Shown piece after piece: positions 9,361-23,367 of a stretch of DNA of 64,000 bases. The stretch spans positions 1-64,000 of the forward strand of contig BATO01000022.1 in NCBI GenBank assembly GCA_000474255.1, read 5' to 3'. This stretch comes from Aquipseudomonas alcaligenes MRY13-0052. GTDB taxonomy: Bacteria; Pseudomonadota; Gammaproteobacteria; Pseudomonadales; Pseudomonadaceae. Both the position numbers and the translations under genes were made by a program. The notes under the pieces were generated by a model. That model was not told the origin of the DNA. It saw only the letters and a program-made list of their open reading frames with translations, and searched no databases. Positions within the stretch are counted from its first letter, which is position 1, and each line of letters begins with the position of its first letter.

Positions 9361-10689
9361 ATGGCTAAGCAAGGTGCTCTCTCCGCGCTCAGCAATGGCG
9401 GGTTATCCGAGCTCTGGGCTCGACTGCGTTTCCTGTTCCTGGCGATCATCGTCTACCGGATTGGCGCGCACATTCCAGTGCCCGGGATAAACCCTGACCG
9501 GCTGGCCGAGCTGTTCCGGCAGAACGAGGGGACCATTCTTAGCCTGTTCAACATGTTTTCCGGCGGCGCGCTGGAGCGCATGAGCATTTTTGCGCTGGGG
9601 ATCATGCCGTACATCTCGGCGTCGATCATCATGCAGCTCATGACCGCTATCAGCCCGCAGCTGGAGCAGTTGAAGAAGGAAGGTGAAGCTGGCCGTCGCA
9701 AGATCAGCCAGTACACCCGCTACGGCACTGTAGTCCTGGCACTGGTGCAGGCGGTCGGCATGTCCGTCGGTCTCGCCAGTCAGGGCGTCGCTTTCTCGAC
9801 TGATTTCGGCTTCTACTTCGTGGCTGTCACCACCTTCGTGGCTGGTGCGATGTTCATGATGTGGCTTGGCGAGCAGATCACCGAGCGCGGTGTCGGCAAC
9901 GGTATCTCGATGCTGATTTTTGCAGGCATCGTGGCCGGTCTTCCGAGAGCGATAGGGCAGTCTTTCGAGTCTGCACGTCAGGGCGATATCAACATTTTCG
10001 CCCTCGTCGCCATCGGTTTGCTGGCGGTAGCGATCATCGGTTTCGTGGTGTTCATTGAGCGTGGCCAGCGTCGCATTGCGGTGCACTACGCCAAGCGTCA
10101 GCAGGGCCGCAAGGTCTTCGCTGCGCAGACCAGCCACCTGCCGCTGAAGGTGAACATGGCGGGCGTAATCCCGGCCATTTTCGCCAGCAGCATCCTGCTG
10201 TTCCCGGCTTCGCTGGGAGCCTGGTTCGGTCAGTCCGAAAAAATGGGCTGGCTCCAGGACCTGTCGCAGGCGATCGCCCCCGGTCAGCCGTTGAACATTC
10301 TGCTGTTTAGTGCAGGGATCGTTTTCTTCTGCTTCTTCTACACAGCGCTGATGTTCAACCCGAAAGACGTGGCGGAGAACCTGAAGAAGTCCGGTGCCTT
10401 TATTCCGGGTATCCGTCCGGGTGAGCAGTCTGCACGCTATATCGATGGCGTACTGACCCGCTTGACCATGTTCGGTGCTCTGTACATGACGGCTGTTTGC
10501 CTGCTTCCCCAGTTCCTTGTGGTTGCAGCCAACGTTCCGTTCTACCTTGGCGGGACCTCGTTGCTGATCGTTGTCGTGGTTGTTATGGACTTTATGGCCC
10601 AAGTACAATCCCACCTCGTTTCGCACCAGTACGAATCCCTGATGAAGAAAGCCAACCTGAAGGGCTACGGCGGCGGAATGCTCCGCTGA
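9361..10689 (+). CDS. secY: Protein translocase subunit SecY
   Basis: Channel subunit of the SecYEG translocon in the inner membrane. 442 residues with ten predicted hydrophobic segments, conserved IPVPGIN after the first, the GERGIGNG-like [12 protein letters not shown] in the 170-185 region, and the cytoplasmic loop FKGIRPGEQ-type [12 protein letters not shown]. Standard length. Located inside the spc operon immediately after rplO. Confidence 0.98.
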   Translation: MAKQGALSALSNGGLSELWARLRFLFLAIIVYRIGAHIPVPGINPDRLAELFRQNEGTILSLFNMFSGGALERMSIFALGIMPYISASIIMQLMTAISPQLEQLKKEGEAGRRKISQYTRYGTVVLALVQAVGMSVGLASQGVAFSTDFGFYFVAVTTFVAGAMFMMWLGEQITERGVGNGISMLIFAGIVAGLPRAIGQSFESARQGDINIFALVAIGLLAVAIIGFVVFIERGQRRIAVHYAKRQQGRKVFAAQTSHLPLKVNMAGVIPAIFASSILLFPASLGAWFGQSEKMGWLQDLSQAIAPGQPLNILLFSAGIVFFCFFYTALMFNPKDVAENLKKSGAFIPGIRPGEQSARYIDGVLTRLTMFGALYMTAVCLLPQFLVVAANVPFYLGGTSLLIVVVVVMDFMAQVQSHLVSHQYESLMKKANLKGYGGGMLR

Positions 10690-10719
10690 CCCGGTTCCGT
10701 AAGGTTCTAGGAGTTACTG

Positions 10720-10836
10720 ATGAAAGTTCGTGCATCGGTGAAAAAGCTGTGCCGTAACTGCAAGATCGTTCGCCGCGAAGGTGTTGTTCGCGTGATCTGC
10801 AGCGCGGAACCGCGTCACAAACAGCGCCAAGGCTGA
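10720..10836 (+). CDS. rpmJ: 50S ribosomal protein L36
   Basis: 38-residue zinc-ribbon protein ([20 protein letters not shown] at the start). The zinc ligands C11, C14, C27 and H33 are all present, so this is the C+ zinc-binding form. GGAG precedes the ATG. Last gene before the spc/alpha hairpin. Confidence 0.95.
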   Translation: MKVRASVKKLCRNCKIVRREGVVRVICSAEPRHKQRQG

Positions 10837-10855
10837 GTGTGATTCACGCGTTATG

Positions 10856-10887
10856 AGCCCGGCAGCTAGTGCGCTGCCGGGTTGATT
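10856..10887 (+). terminator. Hairpin between spc and alpha operons
   Basis: A 9-bp perfect stem (10858-10866 with 10873-10881), extendable by two weaker pairs, with a 6-base loop. Only a weak T-rich tail follows, so read-through or attenuation is more likely than full termination. Confidence 0.55.
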
Positions 10888-10910
10888 ATTCGTTTCTACA
10901 GCGTTAATAT
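10882..10910 (+). promoter_or_regulatory. Candidate promoter of the alpha operon
   Basis: TTGATT at 10882-10887, starting at the foot of the preceding hairpin, is 17 bases from TAATAT at 10905-10910. It would start transcripts about 50 bases before rpsM. The hairpin plus overlapping TTGATT layout mirrors the one before rpsH. Confidence 0.5.
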
Positions 10911-10969
10911 CGCGCGCCCTATTTCTTGGCTTCCGGGGCGTAGGTAGCTGTCAACTGGAGTTTCACTGA

Positions 10970-11326
10970 ATGGCCCGTATTGCAGGCGTCAACATTCCAG
11001 ATAACAAGCACACTGTTATCTCGCTGACCTACATCTACGGTGTTGGTCGCACCACTGCACAGAGCATCTGTGCAACCACCGGCGTAAATCCGGCGGTAAA
11101 GATCAAGGATCTCTCCGACGAGCAGATCGAACAGCTGCGTGGCGAAGTCGCGAAGCTCACCACTGAAGGTGACCTGCGTCGCGAAATCAACATGAACATC
11201 AAGCGTCTGATGGACCTGGGTTGCTACCGCGGCCTGCGTCACCGTCGTGGCCTGCCTGTTCATGGCCAACGTACCAAGACCAACGCGCGTACCCGTAAGG
11301 GCCCGCGTAAGCCGATCCGCAAGTAA
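10970..11326 (+). CDS. rpsM: 30S ribosomal protein S13
   Basis: 30S head protein contacting P-site tRNA and L5. 118 residues, [20 protein letters not shown] start, helix-turn-helix-like core, basic tail GPRKPIRK. First gene of the alpha unit; in E. coli S4 represses translation here through a pseudoknot, which I have not verified in this leader. Confidence 0.97.
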   Translation: MARIAGVNIPDNKHTVISLTYIYGVGRTTAQSICATTGVNPAVKIKDLSDEQIEQLRGEVAKLTTEGDLRREINMNIKRLMDLGCYRGLRHRRGLPVHGQRTKTNARTRKGPRKPIRK

Positions 11327-11356
11327 TTGCGCCCGCGAATCGACAGGAACTAAGTC

Positions 11357-11746
11357 ATGGCTAAGCCTGCTGCTCGTCCCCGTAAGAAAGTCAAAAAGAC
11401 AGTGGTTGATGGGATCGCCCACATCCACGCGTCTTTCAACAACACCATCGTGACCATCACTGACCGTCAAGGTAACGCCCTGTCCTGGGCCACCTCCGGT
11501 GGTTCTGGTTTCCGCGGCTCCCGTAAAAGCACTCCGTTCGCTGCCCAGGTAGCTGCTGAGCGTGCTGGTCAAGCTGCCCTCGAATACGGCCTCAAGAACC
11601 TCGACGTCAACGTCAAGGGTCCGGGTCCGGGTCGCGAATCCGCCGTGCGTGCTCTGAACGCCTGCGGCTACAAGATTGCCAGCATCACCGACGTGACGCC
11701 GATCCCGCATAACGGGTGCCGTCCGCCGAAGAAGCGTCGCGTGTAA
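11357..11746 (+). CDS. rpsK: 30S ribosomal protein S11
   Basis: Platform protein of the 30S subunit. 129 residues with conserved [19 protein letters not shown] and the C-terminal [15 protein letters not shown]. Usual length, between rpsM and rpsD. Confidence 0.97.
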   Translation: MAKPAARPRKKVKKTVVDGIAHIHASFNNTIVTITDRQGNALSWATSGGSGFRGSRKSTPFAAQVAAERAGQAALEYGLKNLDVNVKGPGPGRESAVRALNACGYKIASITDVTPIPHNGCRPPKKRRV

Positions 11747-11762
11747 TAGGAGACAGTGAGAA

Positions 11763-12383
11763 ATGGCTCGTTACATTGGTCCCAAATGCAAACTGTCCCG
11801 TCGTGAAGGTACTGACCTCTTCCTGAAGAGTGGTGCCCGCGCGCTCGAATCCAAGTGCAACATCGAATCGGCTCCTGGCCAGCACGGCGCTCGCCGTGGT
11901 CGCCTGTCCGACTACGGTACTCAGCTGCGCGAGAAGCAGAAAGTACGTCGTATCTACGGTGTTCTGGAGCGTCAGTTCAGCGGTTACTACAAGGAAGCTG
12001 CCAGCCGTAAGGGCGCTACCGGTGAGAACCTGCTGCAACTTCTCGAGTGCCGCCTGGACAACGTCGTATACCGCATGGGCTTTGGTGCTACCCGCTCCGA
12101 ATCCCGTCAGCTGGTATCGCACAAAGCCATCAGCGTTAACGGTCAGACCGTGAACGTCCCGTCCTACCAGATCAAAGCTGGTGACGTGGTAGCAATTCGC
12201 GAGAAGTCGAAGAATCAGCTGCGTATCGTTCAAGCCCTTGAACTGTGCGCCCAACGCGGTCGCGTTGAGTGGGTTGAAGTCGACAGCGAGAAGAAGTCCG
12301 GCGTGTTCAAAAGCGTTCCGGCACGTGCTGATCTGTCCGCCGACATCAACGAAAACCTGATTGTCGAGCTCTACTCCAAGTAA
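11763..12383 (+). CDS. rpsD: 30S ribosomal protein S4
   Basis: Primary 16S rRNA-binding protein that also acts in rRNA antitermination and, in enterics, represses the alpha operon. 206 residues, start [20 protein letters not shown], with an S4 RNA-binding domain from about residue 96 ([11 protein letters not shown]). Only single cysteines occur in the N-terminus, so it is a zinc-free S4. Confidence 0.97.
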   Translation: MARYIGPKCKLSRREGTDLFLKSGARALESKCNIESAPGQHGARRGRLSDYGTQLREKQKVRRIYGVLERQFSGYYKEAASRKGATGENLLQLLECRLDNVVYRMGFGATRSESRQLVSHKAISVNGQTVNVPSYQIKAGDVVAIREKSKNQLRIVQALELCAQRGRVEWVEVDSEKKSGVFKSVPARADLSADINENLIVELYSK

Positions 12384-12405
12384 GGGCTAGAAAATAGGTG
12401 CATCC

Positions 12406-13407
12406 ATGCAGAGTTCGGTAAATGAGTTCCTGACCCCCCGCCACATTGATGTGCAGGTGGTCAGTCCGACCCGCGCCAAGATCACGCTCGAGCCTCTCGA
12501 GCGCGGTTTCGGCCATACCCTGGGCAACGCGCTGCGTCGCATCCTGTTGTCCTCCATGCCTGGCTGTGCAGTAGTCGAGGCCGAAATCGACGGCGTACTC
12601 CATGAGTACAGTGCCATCGAAGGTGTTCAGGAAGATGTCATCGAAATCCTGCTCAACCTGAAAGGTCTGGCTGTCAAGCTGCACGGTCGTGACGAAGTAA
12701 CGCTGAACCTGGTCAAGAAGGGTTCGGGCGTGGTCACTGCTGCCGATATTCAGCTGGATCATGATGTCGAGATCGTCAATGGCGACCACGTGATCGCTAA
12801 CCTGGCGGAAAACGGCGCACTGAACATGAAGCTCAAAGTGGCTCGTGGTCGCGGCTATGAGCCGGCTGACGCGCGTCAGAGCGATGAAGACGAGAGCCGC
12901 AGCATTGGTCGCTTGCAGCTCGACTCTTCGTTCAGCCCGGTCCGTCGTGTTGCTTACGTGGTGGAAAACGCCCGTGTCGAGCAGCGTACCAACCTGGACA
13001 AGCTGGTCATTGATCTGGAAACCAACGGTACCCTGGATCCTGAAGAGGCCATCCGTCGTGCCGCTACCATCCTGCAGCAGCAGTTGGCAGCGTTCGTCGA
13101 CCTCAAAGGTGATAGCGAGCCCGTAGTAGTCGAGCAGGAAGACGAGATCGATCCGATCCTGCTGCGCCCGGTTGATGATCTTGAGCTGACCGTACGTTCG
13201 GCCAACTGCCTCAAGGCGGAGAACATTTACTACATCGGTGATCTGATTCAGCGCACCGAAGTGGAACTGTTGAAGACTCCGAACCTGGGCAAGAAGTCCC
13301 TGACCGAGATCAAGGACGTCCTGGCCTCCCGTGGTCTGTCCCTCGGTATGCGCCTCGACAACTGGCCGCCGGCAAGTCTTAAGAAGGACGACAAGGCGAC
13401 TGCCTGA
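12406..13407 (+). CDS. rpoA: RNA polymerase alpha subunit
   Basis: Assembles the polymerase core and contacts UP elements and activators. 333 residues: N-terminal dimerisation domain ([20 protein letters not shown] near residues 28-47) and C-terminal domain with the DNA-binding determinant ([17 protein letters not shown] near 258). Normal length for Pseudomonas. Confidence 0.98.
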   Translation: MQSSVNEFLTPRHIDVQVVSPTRAKITLEPLERGFGHTLGNALRRILLSSMPGCAVVEAEIDGVLHEYSAIEGVQEDVIEILLNLKGLAVKLHGRDEVTLNLVKKGSGVVTAADIQLDHDVEIVNGDHVIANLAENGALNMKLKVARGRGYEPADARQSDEDESRSIGRLQLDSSFSPVRRVAYVVENARVEQRTNLDKLVIDLETNGTLDPEEAIRRAATILQQQLAAFVDLKGDSEPVVVEQEDEIDPILLRPVDDLELTVRSANCLKAENIYYIGDLIQRTEVELLKTPNLGKKSLTEIKDVLASRGLSLGMRLDNWPPASLKKDDKATA

Positions 13408-13449
13408 TCGTCGTAATCACCGAACGTGAGTTTGGTAAGGAATTGAACC

Positions 13450-13839
13450 ATGCGTCATCGTAAAAGTGGCCGTCACCTCAGCCGCACCAGCGCACACCGC
13501 AAGGCCATGTTCCAGAACATGGCGGTTTCGCTGTTCGAGCACGAACTGATCAAAACCACCCTGCCGAAAGCCAAGGAACTGCGCCGCGTTGCCGAGCCGC
13601 TGATCACCCTGGCCAAGGAAGACAGCGTTGCCAACCGTCGTCTGGCCTTCGACCGCACTCGTTCGAAAGCCATCGTTGGCAAACTGTTCAACGATCTGGG
13701 CAAGCGCTACGCCAACCGTCAGGGCGGCTACCTCCGCATCCTGAAGTGCGGCTTCCGCGCTGGCGACAACGCTCCGATGGCCTACGTTGAGCTGATCGAC
13801 CGTCCGGTCGGCGGCGCAGCAGTAGAAGCTGCCGAGTAA
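13450..13839 (+). CDS. rplQ: 50S ribosomal protein L17
   Basis: 23S rRNA-binding protein, 129 residues, [20 protein letters not shown] start, usual length. Last gene of the ribosomal cluster, closed by a strong terminator 18 bases downstream. Confidence 0.97.
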   Translation: MRHRKSGRHLSRTSAHRKAMFQNMAVSLFEHELIKTTLPKAKELRRVAEPLITLAKEDSVANRRLAFDRTRSKAIVGKLFNDLGKRYANRQGGYLRILKCGFRAGDNAPMAYVELIDRPVGGAAVEAAE

Positions 13840-13856
13840 GTCGTACGCTACAAGAG

Positions 13857-13883
13857 AAAACCGGGCCTAGTGCCCGGTTTTTT
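13857..13883 (+). terminator. Terminator after rplQ
   Basis: A 10-bp stem (13857-13866 with 13872-13881) with a 5-base loop, ending in a run of six T. Ends the alpha operon. Confidence 0.9.
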
Positions 13884-13969
13884 CGTTTCAGTCCTATGGT
13901 TTTCTTCTCTTCGCATCCTGCCTGGAAGGGCTCCGGGACCTCGTTGGAAATAATCGATTCGGGCCTACA

Positions 13970-13994
13970 GATCGAAAGATAATATCTATCGATC
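13970..13994. promoter_or_regulatory. 25-base dyad upstream of katA, possible operator
   Basis: Twelve position pairs flank a central A at 13982, and 11 of 12 are complementary (arms GATCGA and TCGATC at the ends). Within it GAAAG-N7-CTATC resembles one half of an OxyR site with one mismatch; no convincing second half-site is seen. It lies 85 bases before katA. No clear promoter was found in 13884-14078. Confidence 0.35.
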
Positions 13995-14078
13995 GCTTTC
14001 CATTAATGCATTGGCTCTGCATTGCCGGCTGCTTCATCCTGTTCCTCGTTGGCTAGTAACTATCCGTGAGGAAGCAAG

Positions 14079-15530
<1,452 letters not shown>

Positions 15531-15544
15531 CACTTCACCGGGCA

Positions 15545-15585
15545 TGAAAAAGCCCCTGTCACCTCGCGGTGGCAGGGGCTTTTCA
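15545..15585. terminator. Bidirectional terminator between katA and uvrA
   Basis: A 13-bp GC-rich stem (15551-15563 with 15568-15580, one G-T) with TCGC loop is flanked by A and T tracts on both sides. It can terminate both katA (+) and uvrA (-). Confidence 0.88.
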
Positions 15586-15598
15586 TTGTGCGCTGGAC

Positions 15599-18433
<2,835 letters not shown>

Positions 18434-18642
18434 TGCTGCCTCGTTTGGCGTGCGGGAAACCCGCGATTATACGGGGCGTGCCTAGCCTGCGGCAAAGGCG
18501 CGCGACTGTGCTGTAGACCGGCGGGACTGTTAGAATGCGCGACATTTTTTGGCGCCGGCACAGGCCGTGCACCCAGGGTCGGGTGCGTGCGCCGCCGAGG
18601 GGCACGACGCATTTCCCCGTATCCGTTTCCCATGAGGAATCT

Positions 18643-20037
18643 ATGCACGACTCCCATTCCGAACGCATGAGCGGCCGCGAGACCCGAGCGGCCAGCGGCC
18701 TCGCCCTGGTGTTCGCCTTCCGCATGCTCGGCATGTTCATGGTGCTGCCGGTCCTGGCCACCTACGGGCAGGACCTGGCCGGCGCGACCCCCGCGCTGAT
18801 CGGCCTGGCCATCGGCGCCTATGGCCTCACCCAGGCGGTGCTGCAGATCCCCTTCGGCATCGTTTCCGACCGTATCGGCCGCCTGCCCGTCATCTATATC
18901 GGCCTGCTGATCTTCGCCGCCGGCGCAGTGCTCGCCGCCAACGCCGACTCCATCTGGGGTGTGATCGCCGGCCGCGTGCTGCAGGGCGCCGGGGCCATCT
19001 CCGCCGCCGTGATGGCCCTGCTCTCCGACCTCACCCGCGAGCAACACCGCACCAAGGCCATGGCCATGATCGGCATGAGCATCGGCGTCTCCTTCGCCGT
19101 CGCCATGGTGGTCGGCCCGCTGGTCACCCGTGCCTTCGGCCTCTCCGGCCTGTTCTGGGTGACTGCCGTGATGGCACTGGTGGGCATCGTCATCATCGCC
19201 CTGGTGGTGCCGCGCGCCGACCACCCGCTGCAGCACCGCGAATCCGGGGTCGCCCGCCAGGCACTGCTGCCCACCCTCAAGCACCCCGACCTGCTGCGCC
19301 TGGACTTCGGCATCCTCGCCCTGCACGCCGTGCTCATGGCCAGCTTCGTTGCCCTGCCGCTGGCGCTGGTGGAGAAGGCCGGCCTGCCCAAGGAACAGCA
19401 TTGGTGGGTCTACCTCACCGCGTTGCTGGTGGGCTTCTTCGGCATGGTGCCCTTCATCATCTACGCCGAGAAAAAGCGCCGGATGAAGCGCGTGCTGCTC
19501 GGTGCCGTCAGCGTGCTGCTGGCCTGCGAGCTGTACTTCTGGGCCTTCGGCGACACCCTGCAGGCGCTGGTGATCGGCACCATCGTCTTCTTCACCGCCT
19601 TCAACCTGCTGGAAGCCTCGTTGCCGTCGCTGATCAGCAAGGTCGCCCCGGCCGGCGGCAAGGGCACCGCGATGGGCGTCTACTCCACCAGCCAGTTCCT
19701 CGGCGCGGCCCTCGGTGGCATCCTCGGCGGCTTCATGTTCCAGCACGGCGGCCTGTCCGTCGTGTTCATCGGATGTGCCGCCATCTGTGCGATTTGGCTC
19801 GCCATTGCTGTTACTATGCGCGAGCCTCCGTATGTCACCAGCCTGCGCCTACCCCTCTCAGCAGCGGCCCTCGGCGATGCCGGGCTGGTGGCGCGATTGC
19901 TGGCAACGCCCGGAGTGGCCGATGCCGTAGTGGTCGCCGAAGAAGGCGCCATCTATATCAAGTTGGATACCGAACAATTGGACCGCACGTCCCTGGAGCG
20001 CCTGATCAACGCGGCGCCCGAACGTGCTGAAGCCTAG
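18643..20037 (+). CDS. YajR-like MFS transporter with C-terminal ferredoxin-like domain
   Basis: Inner-membrane major facilitator of unknown substrate. 464 residues: about twelve hydrophobic segments, then a soluble tail from about residue 395 (VTSLRLPLSAAALGDAGLVARLL onward) with the alternating pattern of the YAM domain found on E. coli YajR. The MFS motif A reads GIVSDRIGR at about 72-80. ATG 18643 is preceded by GAGGAA; a longer in-frame start at 18535 would add an arginine-rich tail lacking homology. Ten bases upstream of ssb, probably co-transcribed. Confidence 0.85.
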   Translation: MHDSHSERMSGRETRAASGLALVFAFRMLGMFMVLPVLATYGQDLAGATPALIGLAIGAYGLTQAVLQIPFGIVSDRIGRLPVIYIGLLIFAAGAVLAANADSIWGVIAGRVLQGAGAISAAVMALLSDLTREQHRTKAMAMIGMSIGVSFAVAMVVGPLVTRAFGLSGLFWVTAVMALVGIVIIALVVPRADHPLQHRESGVARQALLPTLKHPDLLRLDFGILALHAVLMASFVALPLALVEKAGLPKEQHWWVYLTALLVGFFGMVPFIIYAEKKRRMKRVLLGAVSVLLACELYFWAFGDTLQALVIGTIVFFTAFNLLEASLPSLISKVAPAGGKGTAMGVYSTSQFLGAALGGILGGFMFQHGGLSVVFIGCAAICAIWLAIAVTMREPPYVTSLRLPLSAAALGDAGLVARLLATPGVADAVVVAEEGAIYIKLDTEQLDRTSLERLINAAPERAEA

Positions 20038-20046
20038 GAGAACGTT

Positions 20047-20544
20047 ATGGCCCGTGGGGTTAACAAAGTCATTCTGGTTGGCAACGTCGGTGGTGATCCC
20101 GAAGTTCGCTACATGCCCAACGGCAATGCCGTGACCAACGTCACCCTGGCCACCAGCGAAAGCTGGAAGGACAAGCAGACCGGCCAGCAGCAGGAACGTA
20201 CCGAGTGGCACCGCGTGGTGTTCTTTGGCCGTCTCGCCGAAATCGCCGGCGAGTACCTGCGCAAGGGCTCGCAGGTCTACGTCGAAGGCACCCTGCGCAC
20301 CCGCGAGTGGGAAAAGGACGGCGTCAAGCGCTACACCACCGAGATCGTGGTCGACATCAACGGCCAGATGCAGCTGCTCGGCGGCCGTCCCGGCAACGAT
20401 GGCGATTCCGCTCCGCGTGCCCCGCGCCCGCAGCGTGAGCCGCAACAGTCCGCCCCGCGCGAGCAACAGCAGCGCCCGGCTCCGCAGCCCGCCGCCCAAC
20501 CGGCGCCGGACTACGACAGCTTCGACGACGACATTCCGTTCTAG
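20047..20544 (+). CDS. ssb: Single-stranded DNA-binding protein
   Basis: Binds ssDNA in replication, repair and recombination. 165 residues: N-terminal OB fold ([21 protein letters not shown] to about 110), a Pro/Gln-rich linker, and the protein-docking tip DDDIPF at the very end. Typical length. Closed by a terminator. Confidence 0.97.
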   Translation: MARGVNKVILVGNVGGDPEVRYMPNGNAVTNVTLATSESWKDKQTGQQQERTEWHRVVFFGRLAEIAGEYLRKGSQVYVEGTLRTREWEKDGVKRYTTEIVVDINGQMQLLGGRPGNDGDSAPRAPRPQREPQQSAPREQQQRPAPQPAAQPAPDYDSFDDDIPF

Positions 20545-20570
20545 TCCCCACCAAAGCGTAATCTGTAAAC

Positions 20571-20606
20571 AAAATCCCGGTAAGCCTTGAGCTTATCGGG
20601 ATTTTT
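20571..20606 (+). terminator. Terminator after ssb
   Basis: A 15-bp stem (20571-20585 with 20591-20605, one G-T) with a 5-base loop and a T tract. Confidence 0.9.
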
Positions 20607-20704
20607 CGTTTCGGGAGGAGGAAAACGGCACCCGATGCCTGGGTTATCCACAGCCGGCTTTCGGCTGTCGGATCAGCCTGCAGCCCGCGTGGGGCGGGAC
20701 TTTG

Positions 20705-20724
20705 TGAATGCAACATCACATTCA
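20705..20724. promoter_or_regulatory. Inverted repeat upstream of the barrel-protein gene
   Basis: TGAATG and CATTCA are separated by 8 bases in the 5' region of the gene at 20802. A possible operator; no matching regulator is evident. Confidence 0.25.
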
Positions 20725-20801
20725 GTCTGGGCTCTGGACGCTGGCAAACCGCCTCTATAGGCTTGCCCACCATTCCATCGACCGCCCTCCCGGAACCCAC
20801 C

Positions 20802-22130
20802 ATGAAACTCAACGGACTGACCGCCGTTCTGCTTCTGGCCGGCCTGCCCCTGTGCAGCATCGCCAGCCCCTACCAGACCCTCGCCCGTGACGCGGAAAGC
20901 AGTGCCCGCTGGGGCCTGCTCGGCAGTGCCGCCGAGCAGTACCGCGCCATCCTCGCCGACCCGAGCCTGAGTGCCAGCCACCCCCGCGCGCGCCTGGCCC
21001 TGGCCAAGGTCCATGCCGACGCCCTCGACTACCCGGCCGCCAAGGCCGAGCTGGCGCGGCTCAAGCAGGACGCCCCCGACTCCGCGGAGGCCAAGGAAGG
21101 CGCCAAGCTGGCCAAGCGCATCGCCAGGAAACTCAAGACCCACACCTTCGGCGGCCGCGTCGCCGTGGCCCGCGTGCATGACACCGACACCGCCAACGCC
21201 AGCGCGGGCATGACCCAGGACCCCTCGTTCGATGACGAGGACGACGAAGACATGGACGACATGGCCTTCGAGGACGACGACAGCCTCGACGACCTGCTCG
21301 ACGACATCGACCTGGACGAGGACGACCTGGCCGACGACGGCGAGGAGGACGACGACACCGCGCCCACCCCGGTCGCCAAGCCCAAGTCCACCGTCCACGA
21401 CAACCGCTGGCAGGCCGCCGGCAGCCTGCGCTACGGCTACGGCTTCGACGACCGTGGCAGCCGCTGGAACCTCGGCGCCAACATCGCCCAGGCCCGCCAG
21501 GACGACCGCGACGAACTCAACCGGCAGACCTGGGCGGTCTCCACCGGCCCCACCTTCGTCATACCGGCCTGGCGCCTGAAGCTCAACGCCGCCGTCACCT
21601 ACCTGCAGCTCTACAAGGACCACCAGTACGACCTCTCCAGCACCATCTGGTCACTGGGCGCCAGCCACAAGCTGAACCGCGTGCTGGAGCTGTACACCCG
21701 TTACAACTACGAGAACCGTGGCCTGGAAAACGACAGCCCGCTGGACATCGAAGTCGACACCTTCAAGGTCGGCACCCGCTTCAAGCCCACCGGCAAGGAC
21801 AGCTTCGACCTCAGCTACTCGCCCAAGGTGGAAGACAACGACACGCGCAACAAGGACAAGGAGCAGGAGGGCTGGAAGATCAGCTACGCCCGCAAGCTGC
21901 CCTGGGACAGCTTCGCCAGCGTCGCCTACAGCCGCCGTCACACCGACTTCGAGCACGACCCCTCCGGCAAGGAAGAGGACGAGACCAAGCACGTCGTCAC
22001 CCTCGGTCACAAGCTCACCAAGGACCTGGTGATGACCGTCAGCTACGAGCACAAGGACAAGGACTCCAACCTGCCCGGTCGTGACAAGAACAACGAAAGC
22101 ACGGCCCTCGGCCTGAGCTATAAGTTCTGA
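20802..22130 (+). CDS. Outer-membrane beta-barrel protein with helical N-terminus and acidic linker
   Basis: Function unknown. 442 residues. Signal peptide at 1-22 (MKLNGLTAVLLLAGLPLCSIA), then a helical TPR-like stretch (about 25-125), then a very acidic segment (about 143-187, 29 of 42 residues Asp or Glu), then alternating beta-strand sequence to a C-terminal phenylalanine, typical of barrels. The helical-plus-barrel layout recalls Slam (DUF560) proteins but the match is only architectural. The next genes (PepSY protein, TonB receptor, FecIR) suggest a metal or siderophore role. It converges on the PepSY gene with a 13-base overlap of coding ends. ATG 20802 is chosen because the signal peptide begins there. 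Confidence 0.65.
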   Translation: MKLNGLTAVLLLAGLPLCSIASPYQTLARDAESSARWGLLGSAAEQYRAILADPSLSASHPRARLALAKVHADALDYPAAKAELARLKQDAPDSAEAKEGAKLAKRIARKLKTHTFGGRVAVARVHDTDTANASAGMTQDPSFDDEDDEDMDDMAFEDDDSLDDLLDDIDLDEDDLADDGEEDDDTAPTPVAKPKSTVHDNRWQAAGSLRYGYGFDDRGSRWNLGANIAQARQDDRDELNRQTWAVSTGPTFVIPAWRLKLNAAVTYLQLYKDHQYDLSSTIWSLGASHKLNRVLELYTRYNYENRGLENDSPLDIEVDTFKVGTRFKPTGKDSFDLSYSPKVEDNDTRNKDKEQEGWKISYARKLPWDSFASVAYSRRHTDFEHDPSGKEEDETKHVVTLGHKLTKDLVMTVSYEHKDKDSNLPGRDKNNESTALGLSYKF

Positions 22131-23329
22131 CCGAAAGCGGCTCGCCGCCCCTCGCGGGCGCGGGCCGCACTGGCGCGCCGGGCCTGCCGCTTGCGCCACC
22201 AGATGACCACGCCGGTGACGCTCAGCCCGGCGATGGCCAGCCCCAGCAGCGCGATCACGATGCGCCCCGGCAACCCCGCGATGCGCCCGCCGTGGATCGG
22301 TGCCTGCAGCCGGTAGAAGCGTTCACCCGGCGTGCCGCGCCCGGCGATCTCCTCGCCGATCAAGCTGCCGTCGGTGCCATGGAAGAACAGCCAGGACTTG
22401 TCCAGCGGGTTGGCCTCGTGGCCCCCGAAACCGGCGCCGAAGAAGTTGTACTCGAAGCTGTAGTACAGCTCGCCGATTTCGCCCTCGATGCCAAGCCGCG
22501 CTCCTTCCGTCTGTGCCAGCTTGTATACCTGCTGGTAGTCCAGCCGCGTTTCCCCCAGCGCCTCGCGGGGCATTTGGCTGCGCTGCTGGTAGGTGCTCGG
22601 CGGCGCCTCGGAGAACAGTGACACCACCGGCTTGAACACCTGCTCCGGCAGGTTCATCGCCACGCTGCTCACCGCCACCGGCAGGAGCAGCAGCCACAGC
22701 CAGAGCCCACCGGCCCGGTGCAGGTCGAGGTTGCGCCGGTAGCGGCCGGCGCGGCGCTTGAGCGTCCAGGCCGTCCACCATTTCTTCAGGAAGGGCCGGC
22801 CACGGGGCAGGGTCAACCAGGCGCCAGCGAAGCAGTCGATGACCCAGAGGATCGCCACCAGCCCCATCAGCAGCAGGCCCCAGTTGCCCGGCAGCGCCAG
22901 GTTGTAGTGGAACTCCAGCAGGAAGGGGATGACGTTCTGCGCCTGCAGGCAGCAGGCGCCCCACTGGCGCATGCCCAGCTCGGCGCCGCTCACCGGGTCC
23001 AGGTAGATCACCCGGTGGTGCAGGTCGTAGGGTGCGCCCGTAGCCGGGTCGGTGCGCGGCACCGCAGCCATCAGCGCCGCATGGCCGGCCTCGTCCGGGA
23101 CCTCCATGTACCAGACCTGCAGGCGCGGCTCGGCGCCCTCGATACGCTGCACCAGTTCGCCGGGGGACAGCAGCGGCCCCTGTGCGGGCGCGTGGTAGAA
23201 GGCCGGGTTCAGCCATTCGTCGATCTCGTGCTGGAAGGCCAGCAGGCTACCGGTGAGCCCGGCGAGGGCGAGAAACAGCGCGGTGGCCAGGCCGAGGTAG
23301 CGGTGTAGCAGAACGAGAAGAGGGCGCAT
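22118..23329 (-). CDS. PepSY-associated transmembrane protein
   Basis: 403 residues with four strong hydrophobic segments (about 14-35, 150-175, 205-228, 350-375) and large periplasmic PepSY-type regions. Proteins of this family beside TonB receptors are thought to be inner-membrane ferric-siderophore reductases. Conserved histidines occur near membrane edges (LHRYLGL, EFHYNLAL, LDLHRAGGLWLW), fitting haem binding. ATG 23329 has AGGAGAG upstream; the track to 23368 lacks a ribosome site. It follows the TonB receptor gene after 80 bases containing a hairpin. Confidence 0.85.
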   Translation of the reverse strand: MRPLLVLLHRYLGLATALFLALAGLTGSLLAFQHEIDEWLNPAFYHAPAQGPLLSPGELVQRIEGAEPRLQVWYMEVPDEAGHAALMAAVPRTDPATGAPYDLHHRVIYLDPVSGAELGMRQWGACCLQAQNVIPFLLEFHYNLALPGNWGLLLMGLVAILWVIDCFAGAWLTLPRGRPFLKKWWTAWTLKRRAGRYRRNLDLHRAGGLWLWLLLLPVAVSSVAMNLPEQVFKPVVSLFSEAPPSTYQQRSQMPREALGETRLDYQQVYKLAQTEGARLGIEGEIGELYYSFEYNFFGAGFGGHEANPLDKSWLFFHGTDGSLIGEEIAGRGTPGERFYRLQAPIHGGRIAGLPGRIVIALLGLAIAGLSVTGVVIWWRKRQARRASAARAREGRRAAFGQNL

Positions 23330-23367
23330 GGATGCTCTCCTGTGGATAAGTCGATCACGCAAACGCA

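Noticed and set aside
18434-18642. LexA box for uvrA
   Set aside because: Searched for CTGT-N8-ACAG between uvrA and the transporter gene; only partial matches, so no SOS site is claimed.
20644-20652. Perfect DnaA box after ssb as a replication origin
   Set aside because: Single box at this site, no AT-rich unwinding region, no dnaA or rpmH nearby; not an origin.
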